Shown one piece after another: positions 1 to 8,853 of a stretch of 64,000 bases of DNA. This stretch comes from Terracoccus sp. 273MFTsu3.1. Lineage in GTDB: Bacteria; Actinomycetota; Actinomycetes; Actinomycetales; Dermatophilaceae. The stretch is from assembly GCF_000383675.1 (NCBI RefSeq), contig NZ_KB911822.1:490616-554615 (forward strand), in the 5' to 3' direction. Numbering within the stretch: the stretch's first letter is position 1; each line of letters opens with the position of its first letter. A program made the translations under genes and the position numbers. The notes under the pieces are model-generated. The model was not told the DNA's origin, ran no database searches, and was given only the letters and a program-made list of their open reading frames with translations.

Positions 1-596
1 TCAGCCCCGGCGTCGGAGCCGATCATGAGGATGTTGACGCGGGACTGGTTGGCCCAGGGGTCCTCCCCTTCAGCCACCTGCGCGCCCGAGCCCGGCGTCA
101 CAGGAGTCTTGCCGAAGACCTGCGCCACGGTGCTCTGCGTGATCGTGGCGTACTCGGCGACCTTGAACGACGACCCGGCGACGAGGAAGACCATGAGGGT
201 GGTGAACCCGGCGAGCAGACGCGTGCGGGCGCGGTCGAGACGCGTCGGGCGCGACTGGACTGCAGTAAGGATGATCGAGCCGCACCAGAGGATGCCGCCG
301 ATGACGAAGGCGACGGCGAGCGTCTGCAGCACCGTCGGGCGCGCGACGATCGACAGCGCGGCGTTCGTCACACCGGTGCGCATCACGTAGTAGGCGCCGA
401 CGCCGAGGCTGACGATGGCGACGGCGAGCAGCAGCCAGCCGAACTTGCGGCTCCGGGTCTGGGTCAGGCCGGCTCCGGGGACGACGGTGCCGAGGGCGGT
501 GAGCCCGACGGCGCGACGGAAGCCTGACTTGAGCTCGCGTCGCAGCGCCTCACGGGTCGGGGGCGCAGCCGGACCTCGCGTGTTCGGGTAGGTCAT
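1..596 (-). CDS. LCP (LytR-CpsA-Psr) family protein, amino-terminal part
   Basis: The ATG at 596-594 opens a frame that runs off the left edge (198 codons visible). Hydrophobic segments lie at about residues 51-72, 90-112 and 127-144, and the chain then reads SRVNILMIGSDAG at about 185-197, the usual opening strand of the extracellular LCP catalytic domain. LCP enzymes transfer undecaprenyl-linked glycopolymers (teichoic acid, arabinogalactan or capsule type) to peptidoglycan, outside the membrane. Several predicted helices before the domain is a common actinobacterial layout, against one helix in the Bacillus type. The catalytic arginines lie outside the window, so activity cannot be judged. 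The family call rests on the short domain start and the topology. Confidence 0.82.
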   Translation of the reverse strand, partial: MTYPNTRGPAAPPTREALRRELKSGFRRAVGLTALGTVVPGAGLTQTRSRKFGWLLLAVAIVSLGVGAYYVMRTGVTNAALSIVARPTVLQTLAVAFVIGGILWCGSIILTAVQSRPTRLDRARTRLLAGFTTLMVFLVAGSSFKVAEYATITQSTVAQVFGKTPVTPGSGAQVAEGEDPWANQSRVNILMIGSDAGA

Positions 597-787
597 GGAG
601 TCCTCTCTGCATCGGCCCGTGCGCACGAGCCGATGCACATTGTGCCCTGCCAACCTGATATATGCCTCATCGAGTTGGGTATGGCGCCGCGACGCGTCCA
701 CCCCCGGTTTGGGTCGGGCGCACCGGTGCCGGTAGCCTGTGCTCGCCCGTGCATCCGACGCCGCCTCGGCGGCCTCGTCGCGGGCAC

Positions 788-877
788 GGAGGCGTCGCAT
801 AGTGGCCTAGTGCGCCCGCCTGCTAAGCGGGTTGAGGATAAAACCTCTCGCGGGTTCAAATCCCGCCGCCTCCGCCA
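788..877 (+). tRNA. tRNA-Ser (anticodon GCT), CCA encoded
   Basis: The acceptor strand GGAGGCG (788-794) pairs with CGCCTCC (867-873), followed by discriminator G and an encoded CCA (875-877). The GCT anticodon is at 822-824 within a CTGCTAA loop. A long variable arm and the T-loop GTTCAAATC are present, as expected for the class II tRNA-Ser that reads AGC/AGT codons. Length is 90 nt. Confidence 0.95.
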
Positions 878-933
878 GCACCAGACAGAAGGACCCCGAC
901 ACGCTCTTCGTCGGGGTCCTTCTGTCTGGTGCT
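877..933 (+). terminator. Perfect 24-bp inverted repeat after tRNA-Ser(GCT)
   Basis: The arm at 877-900 is the exact reverse complement of 910-933, with a 9-nt loop (901-909). The left arm starts on the last A of the encoded CCA. No T-tract follows, which is usual for actinobacterial hairpin terminators. The likely role is termination or 3' processing of the tRNA transcript. Confidence 0.8.
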
Positions 934-959
934 GATCGAACGCGTGGGATTTGGGAGGA

Positions 960-998
960 GCTCAGGAGCCCCCGAGGAACGAGGGGGCTGCTGAGCGA
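960..998. other. Imperfect hairpin in the tRNA-Ser / DUF6328 gap
   Basis: An imperfect hairpin with arms GAGCCCCCG and CGAGGGGGCT lies about 30 bp beyond the tRNA terminator. The same gap (934-1090) also contains a 16-base copy of the tRNA 3' end at 1003-1018. It could terminate the DUF6328 gene, which is read towards it from the right. No gene is supported in this gap. Confidence 0.4.
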
Positions 999-1090
999 CG
1001 GGTCCCGCCGCCTCCGCCCGGTGGGGGACCCGCAAACGGTGCCCCTCGACAAGCGGGACCCGCAGTCAATGGCCTAGACGGTCGAGGAGC

Positions 1091-1588
1091 TCAGTCGCTG
1101 GCCTCGAGGTTCTGGCGCGCGCTGCCCTTCTTCGACAGCGGCACCCCGACCCACAGCGCCAGCCCCAGCACGCCCAGCGCGCCACCGAACCAGAACGCGG
1201 CGGTGTGCGACATCAGCACGTCGAGCACGAGCACCACGCCACCGATGATGCCGAGCCCGAGCGTGAGCAGGCCCACGCTCATGAGCCGGTCGGTGTAGGT
1301 GACGATGAAGTCCTTGAGCCCGTCGCGAAAGAGGGTGCGGTGCAGCGCGACCGGCGCCGTGAAGACGATGACGCTGACGGCGGCGGCCATGAGGGTCGCG
1401 ACGTAGATGTCGCGCTGCAGGTCGCTCAAGGTGGTGAAGCGCTGCTGGAACGGGATGGTCAGCAGGAAGGCGAAGAGGATCTGGACGCCGGCCTGGGCGA
1501 TGCGCAGCTCCTGCAGCTGCTCGCCGAAGTTGCGATCGAGCCGCTCGGCCTCGGTCTCGTCGCGGGTGTAGGGGTGTGAGTTGCTCAT
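1091..1588 (-). CDS. DUF6328 family membrane protein
   Basis: 165 residues from the ATG at 1588; a much longer upstream open frame is only antisense to pckG. The start fits the family, whose amino end reads ET.AERLDRN.GE.LQELR.AQ.GVQILFAFLL. The acidic, charged first 30 residues are followed by about four hydrophobic segments (roughly 38-55, 67-88, 105-125 and 130-150), so this is a small integral membrane protein. The biochemical function of DUF6328 is not known to me. It is alone between two hairpins, with no coupled neighbour. Confidence 0.75.
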   Translation of the reverse strand: MSNSHPYTRDETEAERLDRNFGEQLQELRIAQAGVQILFAFLLTIPFQQRFTTLSDLQRDIYVATLMAAAVSVIVFTAPVALHRTLFRDGLKDFIVTYTDRLMSVGLLTLGLGIIGGVVLVLDVLMSHTAAFWFGGALGVLGLALWVGVPLSKKGSARQNLEASD

Positions 1589-1626
1589 GGCCCACCTGTA
1601 CCCCACGACGGCCACCCGACGACAGG

Positions 1627-1664
1627 GGGCGTATGCCGCGTGCCCGGCGACACGGCATACGCCC
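1627..1664. repeat. Hairpin of two inverted GCGTATGCCG words
   Basis: GGGCGTATGCCG (1627-1638) and its exact reverse complement (1653-1664) flank a 14-nt loop. The hairpin lies between the start of the DUF6328 gene and the pckG terminator. The GCGTATGCCG word recurs in other backbone gaps and genes. It may act as a terminator or be part of a genome-wide signature sequence. Confidence 0.7.
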
Positions 1665-1713
1665 TCGGTGTCGGGCGGGCGCCACGACGGCGACGGACCC
1701 GTGGGATGACGGA

Positions 1714-1741
1714 GGGCCCGGCACCGTGAGGTGCCGGGCCC
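1714..1741 (-). terminator. Terminator downstream of pckG
   Basis: A perfect 12-bp stem (GGGCCCGGCACC at 1714-1725, complement at 1730-1741) with loop GTGA lies about 50 bp past the pckG stop. There is no T-run. Confidence 0.75.
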
Positions 1742-1791
1742 TGCATCACGTCGTCCGCCGCCCGCCGGCCAGCAGGCGGTGGACCGACCTC

Positions 1792-3636
<1,845 letters not shown>

Positions 3637-4078
3637 CCCTTCGCGCGCGGTGCCGCCCGGCACCACGTCGTGCCGGTGTGAAGCTGCTCCGCACGTGGAT
3701 CCTGGGCGAGCCCGGATCGGGCTGCAGGTGTCCACATGCTGAACAGATGACGTGATGACTTCAAGGTACGCGCCGTCGTGGGTGCCGTTGACCGCATGCG
3801 GGCGCCGGAGCGGTGAGACGCCTCACATGACATCGGCGCCGCAAGAAATACGACGAATCATTGTCGGTTTCTTGCAGGAATTTCAGTACTCACGGGTACC
3901 GGGCAGCGGGTGATCGTGGCCCACCGTCGAGCCGATCGCGTATGCCATGAGCCGGCGCCCGCGGGTCGCCGTTCGTGGGGTGCCTGGCGGGGTCGTCCCG
4001 CTCGGGCCGGGGCCGATTTCGTGGATGCGAACCCGAGGCGCTAAGGTAACTTTTCGTTCCTCCGAGTGACGGAACGAC
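3637..4078. promoter_or_regulatory. pckG / tRNA-Arg intergenic region with an 8-bp inverted repeat
   Basis: About 440 bp without a convincing gene. GCAAGAAA (3841-3848) and TTTCTTGC (3868-3875) form an inverted repeat about 200 bp upstream of pckG, in a locally AT-richer patch. A shorter GTGAG/CTCAC pair is near 3814. These are candidate operators for pckG or part of the tRNA-Arg promoter region. No known operator consensus was recognised. Confidence 0.4.
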
Positions 4079-4151
4079 GCACCCGTAGCTCAACGGATAG
4101 AGCATCTGACTACGGATCAGAAGGTTAGGGGTTCGAATCCCTTCGGGTGCA
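4079..4151 (+). tRNA. tRNA-Arg (anticodon ACG)
   Basis: The acceptor GCACCCG (4079-4085) pairs with CGGGTGC (4144-4150), with discriminator A; CCA is not encoded. The anticodon ACG is at 4112-4114 and the T-loop is GTTCGAATC. Its wobble A34 is the expected substrate of the TadA deaminase encoded at 32276-32794. Confidence 0.95.
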
Positions 4152-4173
4152 CTCTGTGTTGAGACAGAACACC

Positions 4174-4204
4174 ACGCCCCGGCCGGGTCTCCCGGCCGGG
4201 GCGT
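4174..4204 (+). terminator. Terminator after tRNA-Arg
   Basis: A perfect 14-bp GC-rich stem (4174-4187 and 4191-4204) with a TCT loop starts 23 bp after the tRNA. Confidence 0.85.
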
Positions 4205-4357
4205 CGTGCTCTCCGGGGGCGACCCGCTGGCCCGCGTTCATCCTGTGGGGGTGACGCGGCCACGCGTGTGGGGGGCGGACTCTGGTCCGGTGACGACATC
4301 CCCCGCCCGAACCGGTGCCGGCATGGTTCTCGCCCTGTTGGCGTCGGGCAGTTCGTC

Positions 4358-5956
4358 ATGACCCTGGACAGCTCGGTCATGAACGTCTCCATGGCCGTCG
4401 TCGCGAGCGACCTCGGCACGACGATCAGCGGCATCCAGACCGCCATCACGCTCTACACGCTCGTCATGGCCACGATGATGATCACAGGCGGCAAGATCGG
4501 CACGATCATCGGCCGGCGTCGCGCGTTCGGCATCGGCCTCGTCATCTATGCGGCCGGGTCGCTGACGACGGCGCTCGCGCCGAACCTGCCCGTCCTGCTC
4601 TTCGGGTGGTCGCTGCTCGAGGGGTTGGGCGCCTCGCTCATCATGCCCGCGATCGTGGCGTTGGTCGCCGCGAACTTCCCCGCTGAACGACGGGCCGCTG
4701 CCTACGGTCTGGTGGCCGCGGCCGGCGCCATGGCGGTCGCCGCGGGCCCGCTCATCGGCGGTGCCGTGACGACCTTCGCGTCGTGGCGCTACGTGTTCGC
4801 GGGTGAGGTCGTCATCGTCCTCGTCATCCTCGTCTTCCTGCGCAAGATGGCCGACGTGCCACCGGCGCCGGCGAAGATCGACTACGTCGGGTCGCTGCTG
4901 TCGGTGGTCGGTCTGGGCTCGATCGTCTACGGCGTGCTGCGCACGAGCGACTGGGGCTGGGTCGCGGCCAAGCCCGGCGCCCCCGTGGTGCTGGGGACCT
5001 CGCCGTCGATCTGGCTCATCGTGCTCGGGATGCTCGTCGTCTTTAGCTTCATGAGGTGGGAGAACCACCTGGTGCGGATCGGGTCGGAACCCCTGCTGCG
5101 ACCCGTGCTGCTGCGCAACCGCGGCCTCGTCGGCGGCCTGACCATGTTCTTCTCGCAGTACATCGTCCAGGCGGGCGTCTTCTTCGCCGTGCCGCTCTTC
5201 CTGTCGGTGGTCCTCGAGCTCGACTCCCTCCAGACCGGTCTGCGCATCCTGCCGCTCTCCTTCGCGCTCCTCGTCTCGGCGGGAGGCATACCCAAGGCGT
5301 GGCCCAGGGCCAACCCCCGCCGCGTCGTGCGCCTCGGCCTCCTGTCGGTGCTCGCCGGCGTCCTCGTGCTCGTCGCGGGCATGGACCCCGGCGCCAACGC
5401 CGCCGTCGTCGCGATCCCGATGCTCCTCATCGGTCTGGGTCTCGGTGCCCTGTCGTCGCAGCTCGGCAGCGTGACCGTGTCGTCGGTGCCCGACTCGGAG
5501 AGTGCGGAGGTCGGCGGCCTGCAGAACACCGCGACGAACCTCGGCGCCTCTCTCGGCACGGCCCTCGTGGGGTCGGTGCTGCTCGCGACCCTGACGACGT
5601 CGGTCATCGCCGGCGTCCAGACGAACCCCGACGTCCCGACCGAGGTCAAGGCGCAGGCGACGACCCAGCTCGCCAGCGGGGTGCCCTTCATCTCGGACAA
5701 GCAGCTGACCGAGGCCCTCCAGCAGGCCGGGGTCGACGAGACGCAGACCGCCGCGATCCTCGAGGTCAACGCCAGCGCTCGACTCGAAGCCCTCCAGGAG
5801 GCCTTCGGGGTGACCGCCCTGCTGACGGCCGGTGCTCTCTTCTTCACCGGGAGGATCCCGCGCCGGGCTCCGGGTGACGACGGACCGGCCGACGACGGAC
5901 CGGCCGACGACGAGGCCGAGGAGCTCGACCCCGAGCCCCTGCTCGGGGAGGCCTGA
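4358..5956 (+). CDS. MFS transporter, DHA2 (14-TM) type; apparent frameshift in TM1
   Basis: Proton-driven multidrug-efflux type permease of the plasma membrane. LDSSVMNVSMA is the DHA2 motif at the end of TM1, and AERRAAAYGLVAAAGAMA...GPLIGG corresponds to the antiporter motif in TM5. About 13 hydrophobic segments follow, ending in an acidic tail. The in-frame ATG at 4358 gives 532 residues but removes most of TM1. A better start is the GTG at 4290 in another frame, encoding MTTSPARTGAG then MVLALLASG. One inserted base near 4346-4350 would join ASG directly to QFVMTLDSS. The gene is therefore frameshifted, carries a sequencing error, or uses a shortened start. The stop is 3 bp before the next gene, so the two are probably co-transcribed. 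Confidence 0.8.
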   Translation: MTLDSSVMNVSMAVVASDLGTTISGIQTAITLYTLVMATMMITGGKIGTIIGRRRAFGIGLVIYAAGSLTTALAPNLPVLLFGWSLLEGLGASLIMPAIVALVAANFPAERRAAAYGLVAAAGAMAVAAGPLIGGAVTTFASWRYVFAGEVVIVLVILVFLRKMADVPPAPAKIDYVGSLLSVVGLGSIVYGVLRTSDWGWVAAKPGAPVVLGTSPSIWLIVLGMLVVFSFMRWENHLVRIGSEPLLRPVLLRNRGLVGGLTMFFSQYIVQAGVFFAVPLFLSVVLELDSLQTGLRILPLSFALLVSAGGIPKAWPRANPRRVVRLGLLSVLAGVLVLVAGMDPGANAAVVAIPMLLIGLGLGALSSQLGSVTVSSVPDSESAEVGGLQNTATNLGASLGTALVGSVLLATLTTSVIAGVQTNPDVPTEVKAQATTQLASGVPFISDKQLTEALQQAGVDETQTAAILEVNASARLEALQEAFGVTALLTAGALFFTGRIPRRAPGDDGPADDGPADDEAEELDPEPLLGEA

Positions 5957-5959
5957 CCC

Positions 5960-6808
5960 GTGGCCGCGCAGTCGCTCGCCGAGCGATGGACGGTGATCGA
6001 CGGCGTCAGGGTCTTCTACCGCGAGTCACCCGGGCCACCGGGCGCCGCCCCGATGATGCACCTGCACGGCTTCGGCCTCTCCGGTCGCTACCTGCTGCCG
6101 ACCGCCGAGCGGCTCGCGGGAGAGTTCCGCACGCTCGTGCCGGACCTGCCCGGTTTCGGTCGCAGCGGTCGGCCGCGCGAGCCGCTCGACGTGCCCGAGC
6201 TCGCCCATGCGGCCGCGGCCTTCCTCGACGACCGGGGCGTCGAGCAGGTGACGCTCGTCGGCAACTCGATGGGCTGCGCGGTCATCTGCGAGTTCGCGCA
6301 CCTCTACCCGGAGCGCCTGGACCGGGCGGTGCTCGTGGCACCGGCGGGCGGTCTCCACAACCAGCCACTGCGCCGAGCCGTGCAGCAGCTCGCACGGGAC
6401 GGCATACGCGAGCCGTTCGGCCTCATCCCGGTGGCCGTGCCCGACTACCTGAGGTTCGGGGTGCCGAGCACCGTGCGGATGTTCCGGGCCCTGACCCGCT
6501 ACCCGGCGCTCGACCGTCTCCTCGCGCTCGACATCCCGACGCTCGTCGTCGTCGGGAGCGCCGACCCGCTCATGCCCGCGCCACCGCGGATCAAGGAGGT
6601 CGCCGGGCAGACCGACAGCCACGTGATCCTCGTCGTCATCCACGGCGCCGCGCACGCCATCAACTTCAGCCACCCCGGCGAGCTGGCCAACGTCACGCGG
6701 CTCTTCATGTCGAACCGACCGATCCGGGACGACCCGGACTCGCCCGGTGACGCCCGCGCCTACGAGATCCACCGGGGCGTGCATGCGCCTCCGGTGGCCG
6801 ACGCCTGA
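5960..6808 (+). CDS. Alpha/beta-fold hydrolase
   Basis: 282 residues from a GTG start 3 bp after the MFS stop. The fold markers are HLHGFG (oxyanion region, about residue 34), the nucleophile elbow GNSMG (about 103-107), an acid in SADPLM and a late histidine in GAAHAINFSHP. These give a complete Ser-Asp-His triad for a cytosolic esterase- or epoxide-hydrolase-like enzyme. The substrate cannot be deduced. Tight spacing with the exporter suggests one transcript, which could pair detoxification with export, but that link is inference. Confidence 0.85.
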   Translation: MAAQSLAERWTVIDGVRVFYRESPGPPGAAPMMHLHGFGLSGRYLLPTAERLAGEFRTLVPDLPGFGRSGRPREPLDVPELAHAAAAFLDDRGVEQVTLVGNSMGCAVICEFAHLYPERLDRAVLVAPAGGLHNQPLRRAVQQLARDGIREPFGLIPVAVPDYLRFGVPSTVRMFRALTRYPALDRLLALDIPTLVVVGSADPLMPAPPRIKEVAGQTDSHVILVVIHGAAHAINFSHPGELANVTRLFMSNRPIRDDPDSPGDARAYEIHRGVHAPPVADA

Positions 6809-6941
6809 GGTCGCTGACGGGCGCGTCCATCCGGCGCACCATGTGAGTTCGCTCCACCTCGCGGGCTTTCCCTTGTGCGTCCGGTCGTGCCGGGGTTGGG
6901 TGTGGTGAGACCGTCCACCGCCGCACGCCGGGAGGCCACCG

Positions 6942-8585
6942 ATGACCGCCGCACCGCCCGTCACGCTCGACCCGAACCTCTCGCACACCCGCGGTGAGAC
7001 CGACACTCCGCTGCTCGAGACGACGATCGGCGACAACTTCGACGCCACGGTCGAGCGGTTCGGCGAGCGGGAAGCCCTCGTCGACGTGGCCCAGGGCCGT
7101 CGGTGGACGTATGCCGAGCTGCGGGCCGACGTGGACCGGCTGGCGCGCGCGCTGCTCGCTGTCGGCGTCGGCACCGGCGACCGAGTCGGCATCTGGGCGC
7201 CGAACTGCTCCGAGTGGACGCTGGTGCAGTACGCGACGGCCAAGATCGGCGCCATCCTCGTCAACATCAACCCGGCGTACCGCGCCCACGAGCTGCAGTA
7301 CGTCCTGGGCCAGGCTGGCATCTCGACGCTCGTCACGGCGGAGTCGTTCAAGTCGAGCAGCTACCGACAGATGGTCGACGAGGTGCGCGAGGAGGTCGAC
7401 GGCCTCGAGCGGGTCGTCTACATCGGGACGTCGGACTGGGACGAGCTCGTCGCGCGCGCCGACGACGTAGCCCCCGAGGAGCTCGCCCGGGTCCAGGCGG
7501 GGCTCTCCAACACCGACCCGATCAACATCCAGTACACCTCGGGCACGACGGGATTCCCCAAGGGCGCGACGCTGAGCCACCGCAACATCCTCAACAACGG
7601 CTACTTCGTCGGCGAGCTGTGCGACTACACCGAGGCCGACCGCGTCTGCATCCCCGTGCCCTTCTACCACTGCTTCGGCATGGTCATGGGCAACCTCGCG
7701 TGCACGACCCACGGCGCGTGCATGGTGATCCCGGCACCCGGCTTCGACCCCGCGCTGACCCTCCGAGCCACCCAGGACGAGAAGGTCACCTCTCTCTACG
7801 GCGTGCCGACGATGTTCATCGCCGAGTGGAACCTGCCCGACTTCGCGTCGTACGACCTGTCGACCGTGCGGACCGGCATCATGGCTGGATCCCCTTGTCC
7901 CGCAGAGCTGATGAAGAAGCTCATCGCGGCCGGCATCGAGGAGATGACGATCTGCTACGGCATGACGGAGACGTCTCCGGTGTCGACGCAGAACCGCACG
8001 AACGACACGTTCGAGCAGAAGGTCGGCACCGTCGGCCGGGTCGGCCCGCACCTCGAGATCAAGATCGTCGACCCGGTGACGGGCGAGACGCTGCCTCGGG
8101 GGAAGGCGGGCGAGTTCATGACGAAGGGCTACTCGGTGATGCTCGGCTACTGGGAGCAGCCCGACAAGACGGCGGAGGCCATCGAGGACGGCTGGATGCA
8201 CACCGGTGACATCGGCGTCATGCACGAGGACGGCTACGTCGAGATCACCGGCCGCATCAAGGACATGGTCATCCGCGGTGGCGAGAACGTCTACCCGCGC
8301 GAGATCGAGGAGTTCCTCTACACGCACCCCGACATCCTCGACGCGCAGGTGATCGGCGTCCCCGACGAGAAGTACGGGGAGGAGCTGTGCGCCTGGGTGC
8401 GGATGAAGGAGGGCGCCACCCCGCTGACCGCCGAGTCGCTGCGCGAGTTCTGCACCGGTCAGCTCGCGCACTACAAGATCCCGCGCTACGTCGAGATCGT
8501 CGACGAGTTCCCGATGACCGTGACGGGCAAGATCCGCAAGGTCGAGATGCGCGAGACCACGGCGAAGAAGCTCGGACTCGGCTGA
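6942..8585 (+). CDS. AMP-binding fatty-acyl-CoA synthetase (FadD-like)
   Basis: 547 residues of the ANL adenylate-forming superfamily, activating a carboxylic acid with ATP and transferring it to CoA. Visible motifs are the phosphate loop YTSGTTGFPKG at about residue 198, YGMTETSP, GWMHTGDIG, the hinge GRIKDMVIRGGENVYP at about 436, and the carboxy-terminal lysine in TGKIRK at about 528. The subfamily resembles medium/long-chain fatty-acyl-CoA synthases rather than acetyl-CoA synthetase (AMP-binding domain near residue 30, length about 540). The ATG at 6942 follows a GGGAGG ribosome-binding site. A perfect palindrome at 8670-8703 lies just downstream. The chain-length preference is not deducible. 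Confidence 0.9.
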   Translation: MTAAPPVTLDPNLSHTRGETDTPLLETTIGDNFDATVERFGEREALVDVAQGRRWTYAELRADVDRLARALLAVGVGTGDRVGIWAPNCSEWTLVQYATAKIGAILVNINPAYRAHELQYVLGQAGISTLVTAESFKSSSYRQMVDEVREEVDGLERVVYIGTSDWDELVARADDVAPEELARVQAGLSNTDPINIQYTSGTTGFPKGATLSHRNILNNGYFVGELCDYTEADRVCIPVPFYHCFGMVMGNLACTTHGACMVIPAPGFDPALTLRATQDEKVTSLYGVPTMFIAEWNLPDFASYDLSTVRTGIMAGSPCPAELMKKLIAAGIEEMTICYGMTETSPVSTQNRTNDTFEQKVGTVGRVGPHLEIKIVDPVTGETLPRGKAGEFMTKGYSVMLGYWEQPDKTAEAIEDGWMHTGDIGVMHEDGYVEITGRIKDMVIRGGENVYPREIEEFLYTHPDILDAQVIGVPDEKYGEELCAWVRMKEGATPLTAESLREFCTGQLAHYKIPRYVEIVDEFPMTVTGKIRKVEMRETTAKKLGLG

Positions 8586-8669
8586 CGTCCCGAGCGGACC
8601 CGAGTGGGACCGCGGAGCAACGGGATTCGGCGACGAGCAGCGTGCCGGGCTGCGCCCGGGGCACCGATG

Positions 8670-8703
8670 GCGTATGCCGTCCGGCCGGCCGGACGGCATA
8701 CGC
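8670..8703. repeat. 34-bp perfect palindrome built on GCGTATGCCG
   Basis: 8670-8686 is the exact reverse complement of 8687-8703, with no loop. Each arm begins or ends with GCGTATGCCG / CGGCATACGC and the centre is GGCCGGCC-like. It lies 85 bp past the acyl-CoA synthetase stop, where a terminator is expected, and may serve both as terminator and as a copy of the signature word. Confidence 0.75.
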
Positions 8704-8853
8704 ACGCTCGTCAGGGTGCGAACCGGGCGGTCGTGCCCACGGTTCGGGGTAAGTGCACGACGACGGCGGCGCGCTGGGTGCCGCAGAGGTCCCCCAGCGC
8801 AGTAGGTTTCGGGGGAAGTGGTCGTGAGGGCCCGTAATCCGTAAGGGGATGGC

